Notes: generated by a model not told the origin, from the letters alone. Numbered from the stretch's first letter, positions 17,992 through 27,157 are shown. The stretch is DNA of 64,000 nucleotides from Paenarthrobacter nicotinovorans (GCF_021919345.1 NZ_CP089293.1:992001-1056000), one strand, 5' to 3'. Program-made: numbers and translations.

Positions 17992-18909
17992 ATGACTGAT
18001 GTTGAGAACAAGCTGATCATCGGCACCGCCCCTGACTCCTGGGGCGTATGGTTCGCGGATGATCCCCAACAGACCCCGTGGGAACGCTTCCTGGACGAGG
18101 TTGCGGAGTCCGGCTACAAGTGGATCGAGCTGGGCCCGTACGGCTACCTGCCGAACGACCCCGCACGCTTGGCCGAAGAGCTCAAGCAGCGTGACCTCAA
18201 GGTCACTGCGGGGACCGTCTTCACGGCCTTCCACCGCGGGGCCAAGCAGTACGACGAGGCGTGGGAACCGGCGCGCAAGGTTGCCGAACTGACGGCAGCC
18301 ATGGGCGGTGAACACGTCGTGGTCATCCCCGCGATGTGGCGGGACGATGTCACAGGCGAGGCCGTGGAAAACGGTAACCTGACGGATGAGCAGTGGGCGG
18401 ACCTCTTCGCAGGCCACAACCGCATGGGCAAGGTCCTGCTGGAGGACTTCGGGCTGCACCAGCAGTTCCACTCGCACGCCGATTCGCACGTCGGTGCGCA
18501 GCAGGACATCGAAACCCTGCTGGCGGCGACGGATCCGCGGTACTTGAACCTTTGCCTGGACACGGGCCACGCAGAATACTGCGGCGCTTCCAGCCTGGAA
18601 CTCATCAAAAACTACCCGGACCGGATCGGCTACCTGCACCTCAAGCAGATCAACCCCGAGGTCCTTGCCGAGGTCAACGAGAAGAACATGACGTGGGCAG
18701 CTGCCAACATTGCCGGCGTGATGACCGAGCCGCCGAACGGACTCCCGGACCTGCGCGCCGTCATCGACGCCGTGGAGGCGCTCAACCGCCCCATTTTCGG
18801 CATCGTCGAGCAGGACATGTACCCGGTGGCATTCGATGTGCCGATGCCCATCGCCAAGCGGACCCGCAACTATCTGCTTTCCTGCGGATCCCGTACCCGC
18901 GTTGAGTAA
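17992..18909 (+). CDS. iolE: Inosose dehydratase-like TIM-barrel protein
   Basis: The 305-residue protein is of the AP-endonuclease-2/xylose-isomerase-like TIM-barrel family. It begins with GTAPDSWGVWF and contains the metal-ligand regions FHSHADSHVG, CLDTGHAEYCG and HLKQI. In the pathway IolE removes water from scyllo-inosose. Position between iolA and iolG supports the iolE assignment, although inosose isomerase (IolI-like) cannot be excluded by eye. The ribosome site (GAAGAAAGA) is weak and the start ATG is at 17992. Confidence 0.85.
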   Translation: MTDVENKLIIGTAPDSWGVWFADDPQQTPWERFLDEVAESGYKWIELGPYGYLPNDPARLAEELKQRDLKVTAGTVFTAFHRGAKQYDEAWEPARKVAELTAAMGGEHVVVIPAMWRDDVTGEAVENGNLTDEQWADLFAGHNRMGKVLLEDFGLHQQFHSHADSHVGAQQDIETLLAATDPRYLNLCLDTGHAEYCGASSLELIKNYPDRIGYLHLKQINPEVLAEVNEKNMTWAAANIAGVMTEPPNGLPDLRAVIDAVEALNRPIFGIVEQDMYPVAFDVPMPIAKRTRNYLLSCGSRTRVE

Positions 18910-18968
18910 CGCAGTCCAGTAACGCCTGCCAACAGCACCCCACAAGAACCTCACGAAGGATAAGAACA

Positions 18969-19982
18969 GTGACCAAGACTCTCCGCGTTGCCGTCATCGG
19001 TGCGGGCCGCATGGGTGCGGACCACATCAAGCGCCTCAGCACCCGCATCCACGGCGCTGAAGTTGCCGCCGTCGTCGACGTCGACCTCGCCCGCGCGCAA
19101 GCCGCCATTGAAGGCATCGACGGCGCCGTGGCGCTGGCCAGCGCCGACGAGGCCCTCAACAACGGTGACGTGAACGCCGTCCTCATTGCCACCCCGGGAT
19201 TCCTCCACGAGGAAATCCTCTACAAGGCGCTCGAAAAGGACTTCCCGATTCTTTGCGAGAAGCCGCTGACCCCTGACGCTGACAGCGCCTGGAAGGTGGT
19301 CCAGGCCGAGCAGGCGCTCGGCCACAAGCGGATCCAGGTGGGCTTCATGCGCCGCTTCGACGCCGAGTATGCGGCGCTCGGGTCGGTCATCCGCAACAGC
19401 GAATTGGGGGAGCTGTTGATGCTGCACCACCAGCACCGCAACCCGACAACGCCCGAGGGCTTCACCAACGAGATGCTGATCAACGACTCCGTGGTCCACG
19501 AATTCGACGCGATCCGCTACTTCACCGGTGAGGAAATCACCTCCGTGCAGGTCCGCCTGGGCAAGGCGACGCGTAACGCCCCGAACGGCCAGCACGATCC
19601 CCAGCACGTGTTGCTGGAAACCGAATCAGGTGTGCTGGCCGACGTCGAAATCTATGTCAACGCCAAGTTCGGCTACCAGGTGGCTACGCAGGCTTCCTTC
19701 GAGGACGGCATTGTGAGCATCGGCGGGGACTCCGGCCCCTACATCCAGTCCGCGGGCAAATGGGGCGGCAACGTCACCCCGGGCTTTGAGGAGCGTTTCG
19801 GAGCTGCGTACGACGTCGAGGTGCAGGCTTGGGTGGACGCCGCCCTTCGTGGCGAAATCGGCGGGCCCACCGCTTGGGACGGTTACGCCACCGCGGCTTG
19901 CTGCGAGGCAGGCGTCGAGGCCCAGAAGTCCGGCGAGAAGGTCAAAGTCCAGCTGAACACCAAGCCGGACCTGTACAAGTAG
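18969..19982 (+). CDS. iolG: Inositol 2-dehydrogenase (Gfo/Idh/MocA family)
   Basis: NAD-dependent oxidation of myo-inositol to scyllo-inosose. The 337-residue protein has an N-terminal Rossmann fold (VAVIGAGRMGADHIKRL), the conserved CEKPLTPD near residue 95 with the catalytic-site lysine, and VHEFDAIRYFTGEE in the C-terminal domain with the DxxxH-type active site region. It starts with GTG, preceded by GAAGGAT. Within the iol operon it is the most canonical of three Gfo/Idh proteins in this region. Confidence 0.93.
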   Translation: MTKTLRVAVIGAGRMGADHIKRLSTRIHGAEVAAVVDVDLARAQAAIEGIDGAVALASADEALNNGDVNAVLIATPGFLHEEILYKALEKDFPILCEKPLTPDADSAWKVVQAEQALGHKRIQVGFMRRFDAEYAALGSVIRNSELGELLMLHHQHRNPTTPEGFTNEMLINDSVVHEFDAIRYFTGEEITSVQVRLGKATRNAPNGQHDPQHVLLETESGVLADVEIYVNAKFGYQVATQASFEDGIVSIGGDSGPYIQSAGKWGGNVTPGFEERFGAAYDVEVQAWVDAALRGEIGGPTAWDGYATAACCEAGVEAQKSGEKVKVQLNTKPDLYK

Positions 19983-19992
19983 GGGATTGAGC

Positions 19993-20865
19993 ATGAAGAT
20001 CGCACTGGATCCCACACCGTTCCACCACAGTCACAGCCTGCTGGAGTTCCCGCGTGTGGCCGCGGACCTGGGCTACAAGTACCTGCAGATGACCCCGCAC
20101 GCGGACCTCATCCCGTTCTTCAACCACCCCAAGGCAGACGACGAGCTGGTGGGGAAGCTGAAAGCAGCGTGCAAGGACGCCGGCGTCGAGATCGCCTCGG
20201 TCCTGCCGGTCCTGCGCTGGTCCGGTCCGGACGAGGATGCGCGGGAAGCCGCGGTCCGCTACTGGAAGCGCGCCATCCAGATTGCCGTGGACCTCGGGGT
20301 GCAGACCATTAACACGGAGTTCAGCGGCCGTCCCGAGAAGGCCGAAGAGTCGGAGCGGGCGTTCTACCGCTCCATGGAAGAGCTCCTGCCCATCATCGAA
20401 CGCGAAGATCTGGACGTGCTGATTGACCCGCACCCGGACGACTTCGTTGAAGACGGGCTTGCTGCCCTGCGCGTGATCCGCGGCGTCAACTCGCCGAATA
20501 TCGGCATGGTCTATGTCGCTTCGCACACGTTCCACATGGGGAACCAACCCTTGGAGATTATGCGGGCGGCCGGGGACAAGCTGCGGCTGGTCCACGTCTC
20601 GGACACCATGAACCATCACGCGTCCCACGGCCTGCGCTACATCACCAACCCGCCCGGCAACGCCGTACGCGTCCACCAGCACCTGAAGATCGGCGACGGG
20701 GACGTCAACTGGGACGAGTTCTTTGGCGGGCTGAAAGAAATCGGCTTCCTGGACAAGGCGAACACCGTGATGGTTTCTTCGGTCTTCGCCGAGGATGAGA
20801 ACGCGGAAGACGTGTCCCGCTACCAGCTCAAGACGATGAACGACTACATCGCCCAGGCCAAGTAA
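19993..20865 (+). CDS. iolH: IolH-like sugar isomerase/epimerase
   Basis: The 290-residue TIM-barrel protein starts MKIALDPTPFHHSHSLLEFP and includes LQMTPHADLIPFFNHP, a pattern recalled from IolH proteins of Bacillus and corynebacteria. Possible metal ligands are in NTEFSG, DPHPDDF and HVSDTMNHH. Its exact reaction in inositol catabolism is not established. The start ATG at 19993 has AGGGGAT 5 bases upstream; the TTG at 19987 is less likely. It is the last gene of the operon and is followed by a perfect hairpin. Confidence 0.8.
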   Translation: MKIALDPTPFHHSHSLLEFPRVAADLGYKYLQMTPHADLIPFFNHPKADDELVGKLKAACKDAGVEIASVLPVLRWSGPDEDAREAAVRYWKRAIQIAVDLGVQTINTEFSGRPEKAEESERAFYRSMEELLPIIEREDLDVLIDPHPDDFVEDGLAALRVIRGVNSPNIGMVYVASHTFHMGNQPLEIMRAAGDKLRLVHVSDTMNHHASHGLRYITNPPGNAVRVHQHLKIGDGDVNWDEFFGGLKEIGFLDKANTVMVSSVFAEDENAEDVSRYQLKTMNDYIAQAK

Positions 20866-20868
20866 CGC

Positions 20869-20931
20869 GAGTTTTTGTACAGCTAATGCCCCCAAGACGC
20901 GGTCTTGGGGGCATTAGCTGTACAAAAACTC
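20869..20931. terminator. Perfect 30-bp inverted repeat, bidirectional terminator
   Basis: The arms 20869-20898 and 20902-20931 are perfectly complementary over 30 bp with a 3-base loop (GCG). The outer ends GAGTTTTTG and CAAAAACTC give a T-run in both directions. It lies 4 bp after the iolH stop and 7 bp from the convergent iolB stop, so it should terminate both operons. Confidence 0.9.
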
Positions 20932-20937
20932 AGCCGG

Positions 20938-21831
20938 TTAGGCCGTGAACGGGAGCCGGGGATCGATGTCCTGGCCTTCCCAGGTCCGGCGGATCCAGCC
21001 GTGGTGGGGGTCGTCGCTGATGAGCCAGTCGCGCACGCGGCCAGGACCGGCCATGACATTGAGGTAGTACAGGTCGTAGCCCGGCGCCGCCATGGCAGGT
21101 CCGTGCCAGCCATACGGCACCAGCACTACGTCGCCAGTGCGGACCTCGGCTGAGACATCGATGGGGCGCTCGTCGGAGGCGTACACGCGCGCGTGGCCGA
21201 ACGCGTCGGCGTCTTCAGGCGCGGGCGAACCGGCAGCTACCCGGGTCTCGAAGTAGTAGATCTCTTCAAGGCTGGTCTCGCCGTCCTTCTCCTCATCGTG
21301 CTTGTGGGGAGGGTAGGACGACCAGTTGCCGGCCGGGGTGATGACTTCGCAGACGATGAAACGGTCCGCTTCCAGTGCGGCGGGCGTACCGAAGTTGTGG
21401 ACCTGCCGCGAGCAGTTACCGGCACCGCGAAGTTCCACGGGGGTCTCGGCTGCGGTGATCAGCCGGGTCGGGTACGCGGCCTTGGCCGGGGCGGTCGCAA
21501 TGGCGACCCTGCCGCCGTCGTTCGAACTGATGGTGACTGCCTTATCGATACCCGTGTACAGGACGTCGCTGGGCCCGTGGAAAACGGACTGCCGCCCGGC
21601 GAGGACGTACTCGCCGTCGTCGACCGTTACGGTGAACGAGCCGCTCAGCGGCACCACTATGCGTTCTTCCGCGGCTGCGGGAAGTTCGACGGCGGCCCCG
21701 GCGGCGAGCGTCGCCACCTTCAGTCCCGTGTGGGCCCAACCGTCGACGGCGAGGTTGGAATCTGACGTGCCCAGGGAGATGTCCCACTTGCCGTCATTGG
21801 CTGTCCCCAGCGGGTAGACCCAGTTGGCCAT
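20938..21831 (-). CDS. iolB: 5-deoxy-glucuronate isomerase
   Basis: Converts 5-deoxy-glucuronate to 2-deoxy-5-keto-gluconate between IolD and IolC. The 297-residue bicupin has the N-terminal start MANWVYPLGTANDGKWDISLG and the conserved SSYPPHKHDEEKDGETSLEE metal-binding stretch near residue 170, followed by PYGWHGPAMAAPGYDLYYLNVMAGP. It is transcribed opposite to the iolC operon, 18 bp after gntR, with which it forms an operon. AAGGAC precedes the ATG. Confidence 0.95.
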   Translation of the reverse strand: MANWVYPLGTANDGKWDISLGTSDSNLAVDGWAHTGLKVATLAAGAAVELPAAAEERIVVPLSGSFTVTVDDGEYVLAGRQSVFHGPSDVLYTGIDKAVTISSNDGGRVAIATAPAKAAYPTRLITAAETPVELRGAGNCSRQVHNFGTPAALEADRFIVCEVITPAGNWSSYPPHKHDEEKDGETSLEEIYYFETRVAAGSPAPEDADAFGHARVYASDERPIDVSAEVRTGDVVLVPYGWHGPAMAAPGYDLYYLNVMAGPGRVRDWLISDDPHHGWIRRTWEGQDIDPRLPFTA

Positions 21832-21849
21832 ATGTAATCAGTCCTTGCT

Positions 21850-22590
21850 TTAGCGCTGTACGAGTGTCATTTCAAAGCTGTAGGAGTCGGCACGGTAGAC
21901 GTGGTGACCGGTTTCCACCATGCGGCCGGTGTCGTCCACGGCAGTGCGTTCCATGGTGACCAGGGCTGAACCCACCTCTGCTTCGAGCAGGGGAGCCTGG
22001 TAGTCGTTGGCAATCATGGCGCCGATGCGCTGCGAAGCGAGCCTGAAGTTGACGCCACCACGGCGGAGGATGGCGTAAAGGCCCTCCTTGGAAAGCTGGG
22101 CTTCATCCATGCTGGTGATGTCATCGCGGACCCAGTTCTCCATGAGCGCCAGCGGCTTGCCGCCCACTTTGCGCAAGCGCGTGAAGTGGTAGACCTTGGA
22201 GCCGGCGGGCAATTGGAGGGCTGTGAGCGTGAGCGCGTCGGCTTCGACGTGGGAGAAGCTCAGGACTTCGGTGGTGGGCTTCTTGCCGTTGTTGCTGAGG
22301 TCGTCGTAGAGGCTGGAGAGTTCCAGCGGCCGGCGGACCTGGCTGGCTACCACCTGTGTTCCCACCCCGCGTTTGCGAACCAGGAGACCGGCGCGGACGA
22401 GCTCATCCATTGCCTTGCGCATGGTGGGCCGGGACAGGTTGAGTTGTGCCGCGAGGTCGATCTCGTTGTCCAAGCGGCTCCCGGGTTCCAGGATGCCGCT
22501 GTGGATCGCGGCCTCGATGCCCTGGACCACTTGGTGGTAGAGGGGCACTGGAGACGAACGATCGATGCTGAGACTGAGTTGGTTCGCCAC
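21850..22590 (-). CDS. GntR/HutC-family regulator (probable IolR-type repressor)
   Basis: The 246-residue protein has a winged helix-turn-helix (about 15-75, with SRLDNEIDLAAQLNLSRPTMRKAMDELVRAGLLVRKRGVGTQV) and a C-terminal UTRA effector domain (about 95-240). It starts with GTG, and AGGAGA lies 5 bases upstream. Two matches to the regional operator lie upstream of its own gene, which suggests autoregulation. Location inside the inositol region and co-transcription with iolB suggest that it represses the iol genes and is released by an inositol-derived ligand. Confidence 0.88.
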   Translation of the reverse strand: MANQLSLSIDRSSPVPLYHQVVQGIEAAIHSGILEPGSRLDNEIDLAAQLNLSRPTMRKAMDELVRAGLLVRKRGVGTQVVASQVRRPLELSSLYDDLSNNGKKPTTEVLSFSHVEADALTLTALQLPAGSKVYHFTRLRKVGGKPLALMENWVRDDITSMDEAQLSKEGLYAILRRGGVNFRLASQRIGAMIANDYQAPLLEAEVGSALVTMERTAVDDTGRMVETGHHVYRADSYSFEMTLVQR

Positions 22591-22663
22591 TGGATTCTCC
22601 TAGACGCCTGCTGAAGACCGGCCAGGGAAGCAGGATGTGGCTCCTCTGCCGGATGGAAGCGTA

Positions 22664-22691
22664 TGTCCGGTCATGTTCTCTTGATAGGACA
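22664..22691. promoter_or_regulatory. Two GntR-type operators upstream of gntR
   Basis: TGTCCGGTCA (22664-22673) and TGATAGGACA (22682-22691) match the TGwCnnGwCA pattern with at most one change. Spacing is 18 bp start to start, close to the 16 bp seen before iolC. They lie about 75-100 bp upstream of the gntR start and fit self-repression. Confidence 0.6.
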
Positions 22692-22798
22692 TACTGCCTT
22701 TTTTGATGATAGCAGCCGGGTTATGGCCGTCAAGGTCATCGCCCCACGCGGGACGTTCTTTGTCGTCTACACGAGGAGGTCAAGTAAAAACATCCTAA

Positions 22799-22808
22799 TG
22801 TCAGGACA
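22799..22808. promoter_or_regulatory. GntR-type operator before the inositol ABC transporter
   Basis: TGTCAGGACA is identical to the site before the tautomerase and lies 5 bp upstream of the -35 TTGACA. Confidence 0.7.
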
Positions 22809-22813
22809 AACTA

Positions 22814-22843
22814 TTGACAAAGTGTGAGGCGAGTCACCATGAT
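22814..22843 (+). promoter_or_regulatory. Promoter of the inositol ABC transporter operon
   Basis: TTGACA (22814-22819), an 18-bp spacer and CATGAT (22838-22843) form a near-consensus promoter for the three transporter genes. Confidence 0.6.
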
Positions 22844-22909
22844 CGGTGTAGTGGGGAGATCCGGATACGAGTCTTCGGACCCCTCAACCTGAAATCAAAG
22901 GAGATAACG

Positions 22910-23905
22910 GTGGCAAAATTCTCATGGCGCAAAGCGGCGGTCGTCGCTGCAGTGGTTCCCTTGGTGGCACTGAGCGCTTGTTCGAGCCAGGGTGGCAAGC
23001 CGGCAGATTCCGGTGGGGGAGCAGCCGCCGGCCAGGTGGCCGGCACTGATCGCATCAAAGTTGCCCTGATTACGCACGCCGCTGCCGGTGACACCTTCTG
23101 GGACATCGTCCGCAAGGGTGCGGAGGAAGCATCGGCGAAGGACAATGTTGAGTTGCTGTACACCAGCGACCCCGAAGCCGGCCGCCAGGCGCAGCTGGTC
23201 CAGCAGGCCATTGACCAGAAGGTGGACGGCATCGCCGTAACGCTGGCGACCCCGGACGCCCTGAAGGATGTACTGAAGAAGGCCACCGATGCGGGTATCC
23301 CGGTGGTCAGCCTCAATGCCGGCGAATCCGTCTCGGCCCAGCTCGGCGCCTTCACCCACTTCGGTTCCAACGAGCAACTGGCCGGCGAGGCCGTCGGCAC
23401 CAGGCTCGCAGCCGAAGGTTACAAGCACCCCGTCTGCGTCATCCAGCAGCAGGGCCACGTAGGTTTGGAAGCCCGTTGCGCCGGCGTCAAGGCCAAGGTT
23501 CCCGCAACGGAGATCCTCTATGTTGACGGCAAGGACATGACAGCCGTCCAGTCCACGGCCACTGCCAAACTCCAGGCGGCCAAGGACGCGGATGTGATCA
23601 TCGGGCTCGGTGCCCCGATCACGCTGACCCTGCTCAAGTCTGTTACTGACGCTGGAAGCTCGTCCAAGGTGGCCAGCTTCGACCTCAACGCCGACCTCGC
23701 CCAGAAGATCGTTGACGGAGCAGTCATTTTCACTGTTGACCAGCAGCCGTGGCTCCAGGGCTACATGTCCGTGGATTCCCTGTGGCAGGCAAAGCGCGGC
23801 GGCTTCAAGATCGGTGGCGGCCAGCCGGTCCTGACCGGACCAACCATCGTGGACAAGTCCAACGCTTCCGACGTCCTCAAATTCGCCCAGCAGGGCGTCC
23901 GCTAG
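22910..23905 (+). CDS. Sugar/inositol ABC transporter substrate-binding lipoprotein
   Basis: The 331-residue protein has a signal peptide with lipobox VALSAC (lipidated Cys about residue 24) and a type-1 periplasmic-binding fold of the RbsB/Peripla_BP_4 type (KVALITHAAAGDTFWDIVRKGAEEA, VDGIAVTLATPDAL, GIPVVSLNAGES). It would capture the sugar on the outer face of the membrane. It starts with GTG at 22910, with AAAGGAGA 5 bases upstream. Next to iolB-gntR and carrying the same operator, it is most likely an inositol binder. Confidence 0.88.
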   Translation: MAKFSWRKAAVVAAVVPLVALSACSSQGGKPADSGGGAAAGQVAGTDRIKVALITHAAAGDTFWDIVRKGAEEASAKDNVELLYTSDPEAGRQAQLVQQAIDQKVDGIAVTLATPDALKDVLKKATDAGIPVVSLNAGESVSAQLGAFTHFGSNEQLAGEAVGTRLAAEGYKHPVCVIQQQGHVGLEARCAGVKAKVPATEILYVDGKDMTAVQSTATAKLQAAKDADVIIGLGAPITLTLLKSVTDAGSSSKVASFDLNADLAQKIVDGAVIFTVDQQPWLQGYMSVDSLWQAKRGGFKIGGGQPVLTGPTIVDKSNASDVLKFAQQGVR

Positions 23906-23969
23906 ATCCCGGCATCAGGCTGCGCGGCGGGCAACCGCCGCGCAGCCTGGACAACAAGGAGTCACTCCC

Positions 23970-25022
23970 ATGGCAAACACAGCAACCCTGCCGCCGGCGA
24001 CATCGCCTGGTGATGAACGGGTCGGCCGCCGCAACCCCTTCCAGAAATTCCTCGCCAGGCCCGAGGTTGGTGCCCTCGTTGGTGCCGTGGTCCTCTTTAT
24101 CTTCTTCGCCTCGGTGTCGCAGACGTTCACCCAACCGAACGCCCTCGCCACCGTCCTTTACGGTTCTTCGACCATCGGCATCATGGCCGTGGGCGTGTCG
24201 CTGCTGATGATCGGTGGCGAGTTCGACCTTTCCACCGGCGTGGCCGTGATCTCGTCAGCGCTGACCGCCTCGCTGTTCAGCTGGAACTTCTCATTGAACG
24301 CCTGGGTTGGTGTGGGCTTGGCCCTGGTGGTCTCGCTGGGCATCGGATTCATCAACGGCTGGATCCTGGTCAAGACCAAGCTGCCAAGCTTCATCGTCAC
24401 CCTGGCCACGTTCCTGATGCTCACCGGCCTCAACCTGGCGCTGACCCGCCTGATCGGCGGCAGTGTTTCCTCCCCGTCCATCTCCAAGCTTGACGGCTTC
24501 GAATCAGCACGTGCGGTTTTCGCGTCCTCCGTCAGCATTGGCGGAGTGGAAGTGAAGATCACCGTCTTCTTCTGGATCGTCCTTGTCCTGATCGCATCCT
24601 GGGTGCTCCTGCGCACGAAGGTCGGCAACTGGATCTTCGCAGTGGGCGGCGACGCCAATGCTGCCCGGGCCGTAGGTGTCCCTGTGACCAAGACCAAGAT
24701 CGGCCTGTTCATGGCTGTGGGTTTCTGCGGCTGGATCCTGGGCATGCACAACCTTTTCGCCTTCGACGCCGTGCAGTCCGGTGAAGGTGTCGGCAACGAG
24801 TTCCTCTACATCATCGCCGCAGTCATTGGTGGCTGCCTCCTCACCGGCGGCTACGGCTCAGCAGTGGGCGGCGCCATCGGTGCCTTCATCTTTGGCATGG
24901 CCAATAAGGGCATCGTGTACGCACAATGGAATCCGGACTGGTTCAAGTTCTTCCTTGGCTTGATGCTCCTGCTGGCAACCATCGTCAACCTCATCGTCAA
25001 ACGCCGGGCAGAGCTGAAGTAA
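23970..25022 (+). CDS. Sugar/inositol ABC transporter permease
   Basis: The 350-residue membrane protein of the RbsC/BPD_transp_2 family has about nine to ten membrane helices. It shows the family motifs IMAVGVSLLMIGGEFDLSTG and VGGDANAARAVGVPVTKTK. It lies 64 bp after the binding-protein gene and 12 bp before the ATPase gene and forms the transport channel. Confidence 0.92.
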   Translation: MANTATLPPATSPGDERVGRRNPFQKFLARPEVGALVGAVVLFIFFASVSQTFTQPNALATVLYGSSTIGIMAVGVSLLMIGGEFDLSTGVAVISSALTASLFSWNFSLNAWVGVGLALVVSLGIGFINGWILVKTKLPSFIVTLATFLMLTGLNLALTRLIGGSVSSPSISKLDGFESARAVFASSVSIGGVEVKITVFFWIVLVLIASWVLLRTKVGNWIFAVGGDANAARAVGVPVTKTKIGLFMAVGFCGWILGMHNLFAFDAVQSGEGVGNEFLYIIAAVIGGCLLTGGYGSAVGGAIGAFIFGMANKGIVYAQWNPDWFKFFLGLMLLLATIVNLIVKRRAELK

Positions 25023-25034
25023 GGGGCCGGAACC

Positions 25035-25961
25035 ATGAACGCACAACAGATTGACCAGCAAACCCTGCTGAAAGACGAGAAGGACCCTTTGACGCACACA
25101 CCGGTGCACCTGCTCTCACTCGATGGCATAGGCAAGCACTACGGCAACATCATCGCCCTGCGCGATGTCACCATGGCCGTGGACAACGGCCGCGTCACCT
25201 GCGTCCTGGGCGACAACGGCGCCGGCAAGTCCACGCTGATCAAGATCATCGCTGGTTTGCACCAGCACGACGAGGGCACACTTCAGGTGATGGGTGACGA
25301 GCGGAAGTTCAACTCACCCCGTGACGCCCTCGACGCCGGCATCGCCACCGTCTACCAGGACCTCGCCGTGGTCCCGCTGATGCCCATCTGGCGTAACTTC
25401 TTCCTCGGCTCTGAACTCACCAGCGGTTTCGGTCCGTTCAAGAGCATGGATGTCCAGAAGATGAAGGACATCACCAGGAAGGAGCTCGCCGACATGGGCA
25501 TCGACCTGCGCGATGTCGAGCAGCCCATCGGCCAGCTTTCCGGTGGTGAGCGCCAGTGTGTGGCAATTGCCCGTGCTGTGTACTTCGGCGCCAAAGTCCT
25601 GATCCTGGACGAACCGACAGCAGCGCTGGGAGTCAAGCAATCCGGCGTCGTACTTCGCTACATCCTGCAGGCGCGCGACCGGGGCCTGGGCGTCATCTTC
25701 ATCACCCACAACCCGCACCACGCCTTCCCCGTCGGTGACCGGTTCCTGCTGCTCAAGCGCGGCAAGTCGATCGGCTATTACGACAAGAAGGACATCACCC
25801 TGGATGAACTGACAGCCCAGATGGCTGGTGGCGCGGAGTTGGCTGAGCTGGCCCATGAGCTGGAGCAGCTTGGCGGACACTCCGCGGCGCTCGAGGAAGT
25901 CAAAGCCGAGGTAGCGGATGTCGCCGAGGCCACGACGGAGGCCGCCCCCAAGCGCCACTAG
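25035..25961 (+). CDS. Sugar/inositol ABC transporter ATP-binding protein
   Basis: The 308-residue ATPase has Walker [10 protein letters not shown] (residues 59-67), signature [14 protein letters not shown] and Walker [12 protein letters not shown], followed by the switch histidine ITHNPHHA. It has one ABC domain only, whereas RbsA/MglA-type ATPases of such importers usually have two fused, so it should work as a homodimer. The last 50 residues are acidic and alanine-rich and are probably not part of the catalytic fold. Confidence 0.92.
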   Translation: MNAQQIDQQTLLKDEKDPLTHTPVHLLSLDGIGKHYGNIIALRDVTMAVDNGRVTCVLGDNGAGKSTLIKIIAGLHQHDEGTLQVMGDERKFNSPRDALDAGIATVYQDLAVVPLMPIWRNFFLGSELTSGFGPFKSMDVQKMKDITRKELADMGIDLRDVEQPIGQLSGGERQCVAIARAVYFGAKVLILDEPTAALGVKQSGVVLRYILQARDRGLGVIFITHNPHHAFPVGDRFLLLKRGKSIGYYDKKDITLDELTAQMAGGAELAELAHELEQLGGHSAALEEVKAEVADVAEATTEAAPKRH

Positions 25962-25978
25962 GCAGCCCTTCATGGAAT

Positions 25979-26010
25979 TCTGCCCGGAGCCTGCAACGGT
26001 TCCGGGCAGA
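25979..26010. terminator. Hairpin between the transporter and lacI genes
   Basis: TCTGCCCGGA (25979-25988) pairs perfectly with TCCGGGCAGA (26001-26010). It lies between convergent stops at 25961 and 26031 and probably ends transcription of both. Confidence 0.65.
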
Positions 26011-26030
26011 GTTATTTCAGCAGCAGGGCC

Positions 26031-27047
26031 TCAGCGCATGGACGTTGTGCCGCGCAGTACCAGGGCGGGTTCAATAAGCTTCCGCTCGGGGAGGATCGCG
26101 GGGTCCTCGATCCGTGCGAGCAGTCTGCGGGCGGTGTCCACTCCGACCAGATCGCTCCGGTTGTCGATGGAGGTCAGGTCCAGGTAGCGCGACTTCGCCA
26201 AGGGGGAGTTGTCGTAGCCAATCACCGAAACATCATCCGGCACGGACAAGCCACGGGCCTTGAGGGCGGCGAAGGCGCCCAGGGCCATGGTGTCGTTGGC
26301 TGCGAAGACTGCGGTGGTGTCCGGGTGGTGCTCCAGGAGCCACACGGTCGCAGCGTAGCCATCTTCCTCCGACGTGCCGATGGACTCACTGACGACAGGC
26401 CCGACGCCGGCAGTCTCCACAGCGCGCAGGAAGCCGGCCCGCCGGTGTGCGGAGGCGCCGTCGGAACCTGAGAGGTGACCGATGCGGACGTGACCCAGTT
26501 CCAGCAGATGGTTGGCGGCCAGGCGGCCGCCGGTGTCGTCGTCGTTGGTGATCAGGTCCGCGCCTTCCGGGATGCCTTTGCGCCAGCCTGCCACCACGGT
26601 GGGAACCCAGGTTCCGGACAACATGGCTTCGCTGGGCTCGGCCGCGAGTGCCAGGGCGTCAACATGCATGGCAAGCAGGCCGTCGGTGGCTTCCTTGATG
26701 CGGTTCTCGCCTGGCCTGGAGTCCGCGAGCATCACTTGGTAGCCGAGATCGGAAAGGACGGACTCCATGCCGCGGAGAAGATCCACGAACCAAAGGTTCC
26801 GGTAGTCGTCGATGACCAGGCCGATGCTCTTGGTCTTGCTGCTCGCCAGGGTGGTGGCGGCCCGGCTGGGCCGGTAGCCGAGCTCCGAGATGGCCTTCTG
26901 CACAGCGCCCCGGCGCTTTTCGCTGATGCGTGCAGGATCCTTGAGGAACAAGGAAACCAACGACGGCGAGACTCCCGCCTGGGTGGCGACGTCGTAGAGC
27001 GTTGGCCGACGGGCCAGGGGACTGTTCTGTGTTCCGGGGCTTGTCAC
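26031..27047 (-). CDS. LacI-family transcriptional regulator
   Basis: The 338-residue protein has an N-terminal LacI helix-turn-helix (TLYDVATQAGVSPSLVSLFL, about residues 17-36) with a hinge helix near RAATTLASSK, then a periplasmic-binding-like effector domain (GLVIDDYRNLWFVDLLRGM to the C-terminus). It starts with GTG; AGGA lies 5 bases upstream. It is divergent from the dehydrogenase gene at 27206, and a palindrome typical of this family lies in the gap, so it probably controls that operon in response to a sugar or inositol derivative. Confidence 0.9.
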   Translation of the reverse strand: MTSPGTQNSPLARRPTLYDVATQAGVSPSLVSLFLKDPARISEKRRGAVQKAISELGYRPSRAATTLASSKTKSIGLVIDDYRNLWFVDLLRGMESVLSDLGYQVMLADSRPGENRIKEATDGLLAMHVDALALAAEPSEAMLSGTWVPTVVAGWRKGIPEGADLITNDDDTGGRLAANHLLELGHVRIGHLSGSDGASAHRRAGFLRAVETAGVGPVVSESIGTSEEDGYAATVWLLEHHPDTTAVFAANDTMALGAFAALKARGLSVPDDVSVIGYDNSPLAKSRYLDLTSIDNRSDLVGVDTARRLLARIEDPAILPERKLIEPALVLRGTTSMR

Positions 27048-27097
27048 GGGATTCCTGGATGCCTTTCGTTCTGTCTTCGAGGATAGTCGGTTAATGA

Positions 27098-27126
27098 TTG
27101 ACAGGACATATAGACATAGTTACGAT
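27098..27126 (+). promoter_or_regulatory. Promoter with overlapping GntR-type operator
   Basis: TTGACA (27098-27103), a 17-bp spacer and TACGAT (27121-27126) form a strong promoter. The operator TGACAGGACA (27099-27108) overlaps the -35 hexamer, exactly as at iolC and at 29406. Confidence 0.7.
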
Positions 27127-27143
27127 CAAATCCAGCGTAAAAA

Positions 27144-27157
27144 TTGTAGCGCTACAA
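27144..27157. promoter_or_regulatory. LacI-type operator palindrome
   Basis: TTGTAGCGCTACAA is a perfect 14-bp palindrome with the central CG step typical of LacI-family sites. It lies downstream of the -10 element, in the transcribed leader, and next to the divergent lacI gene. Confidence 0.75.

Larger units (their letters stand above)
22591..22909. promoter_or_regulatory. Divergent control region between gntR and the inositol transporter
   Basis: This 319-bp interval has no gene. It contains two operator matches nearer gntR (22664 and 22682), one before the transporter (22799), and a -35/-10 pair at 22814-22843. A long 5' leader of about 60 bases would precede the transporter GTG. Confidence 0.7.

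Noticed and set aside
17992..20865. Idea that the two TIM-barrel genes are duplicates
   Set aside because: Their sequences differ clearly: one begins GTAPDSWGVWF (IolE-like) and the other MKIALDPTPFHHSHS (IolH-like).
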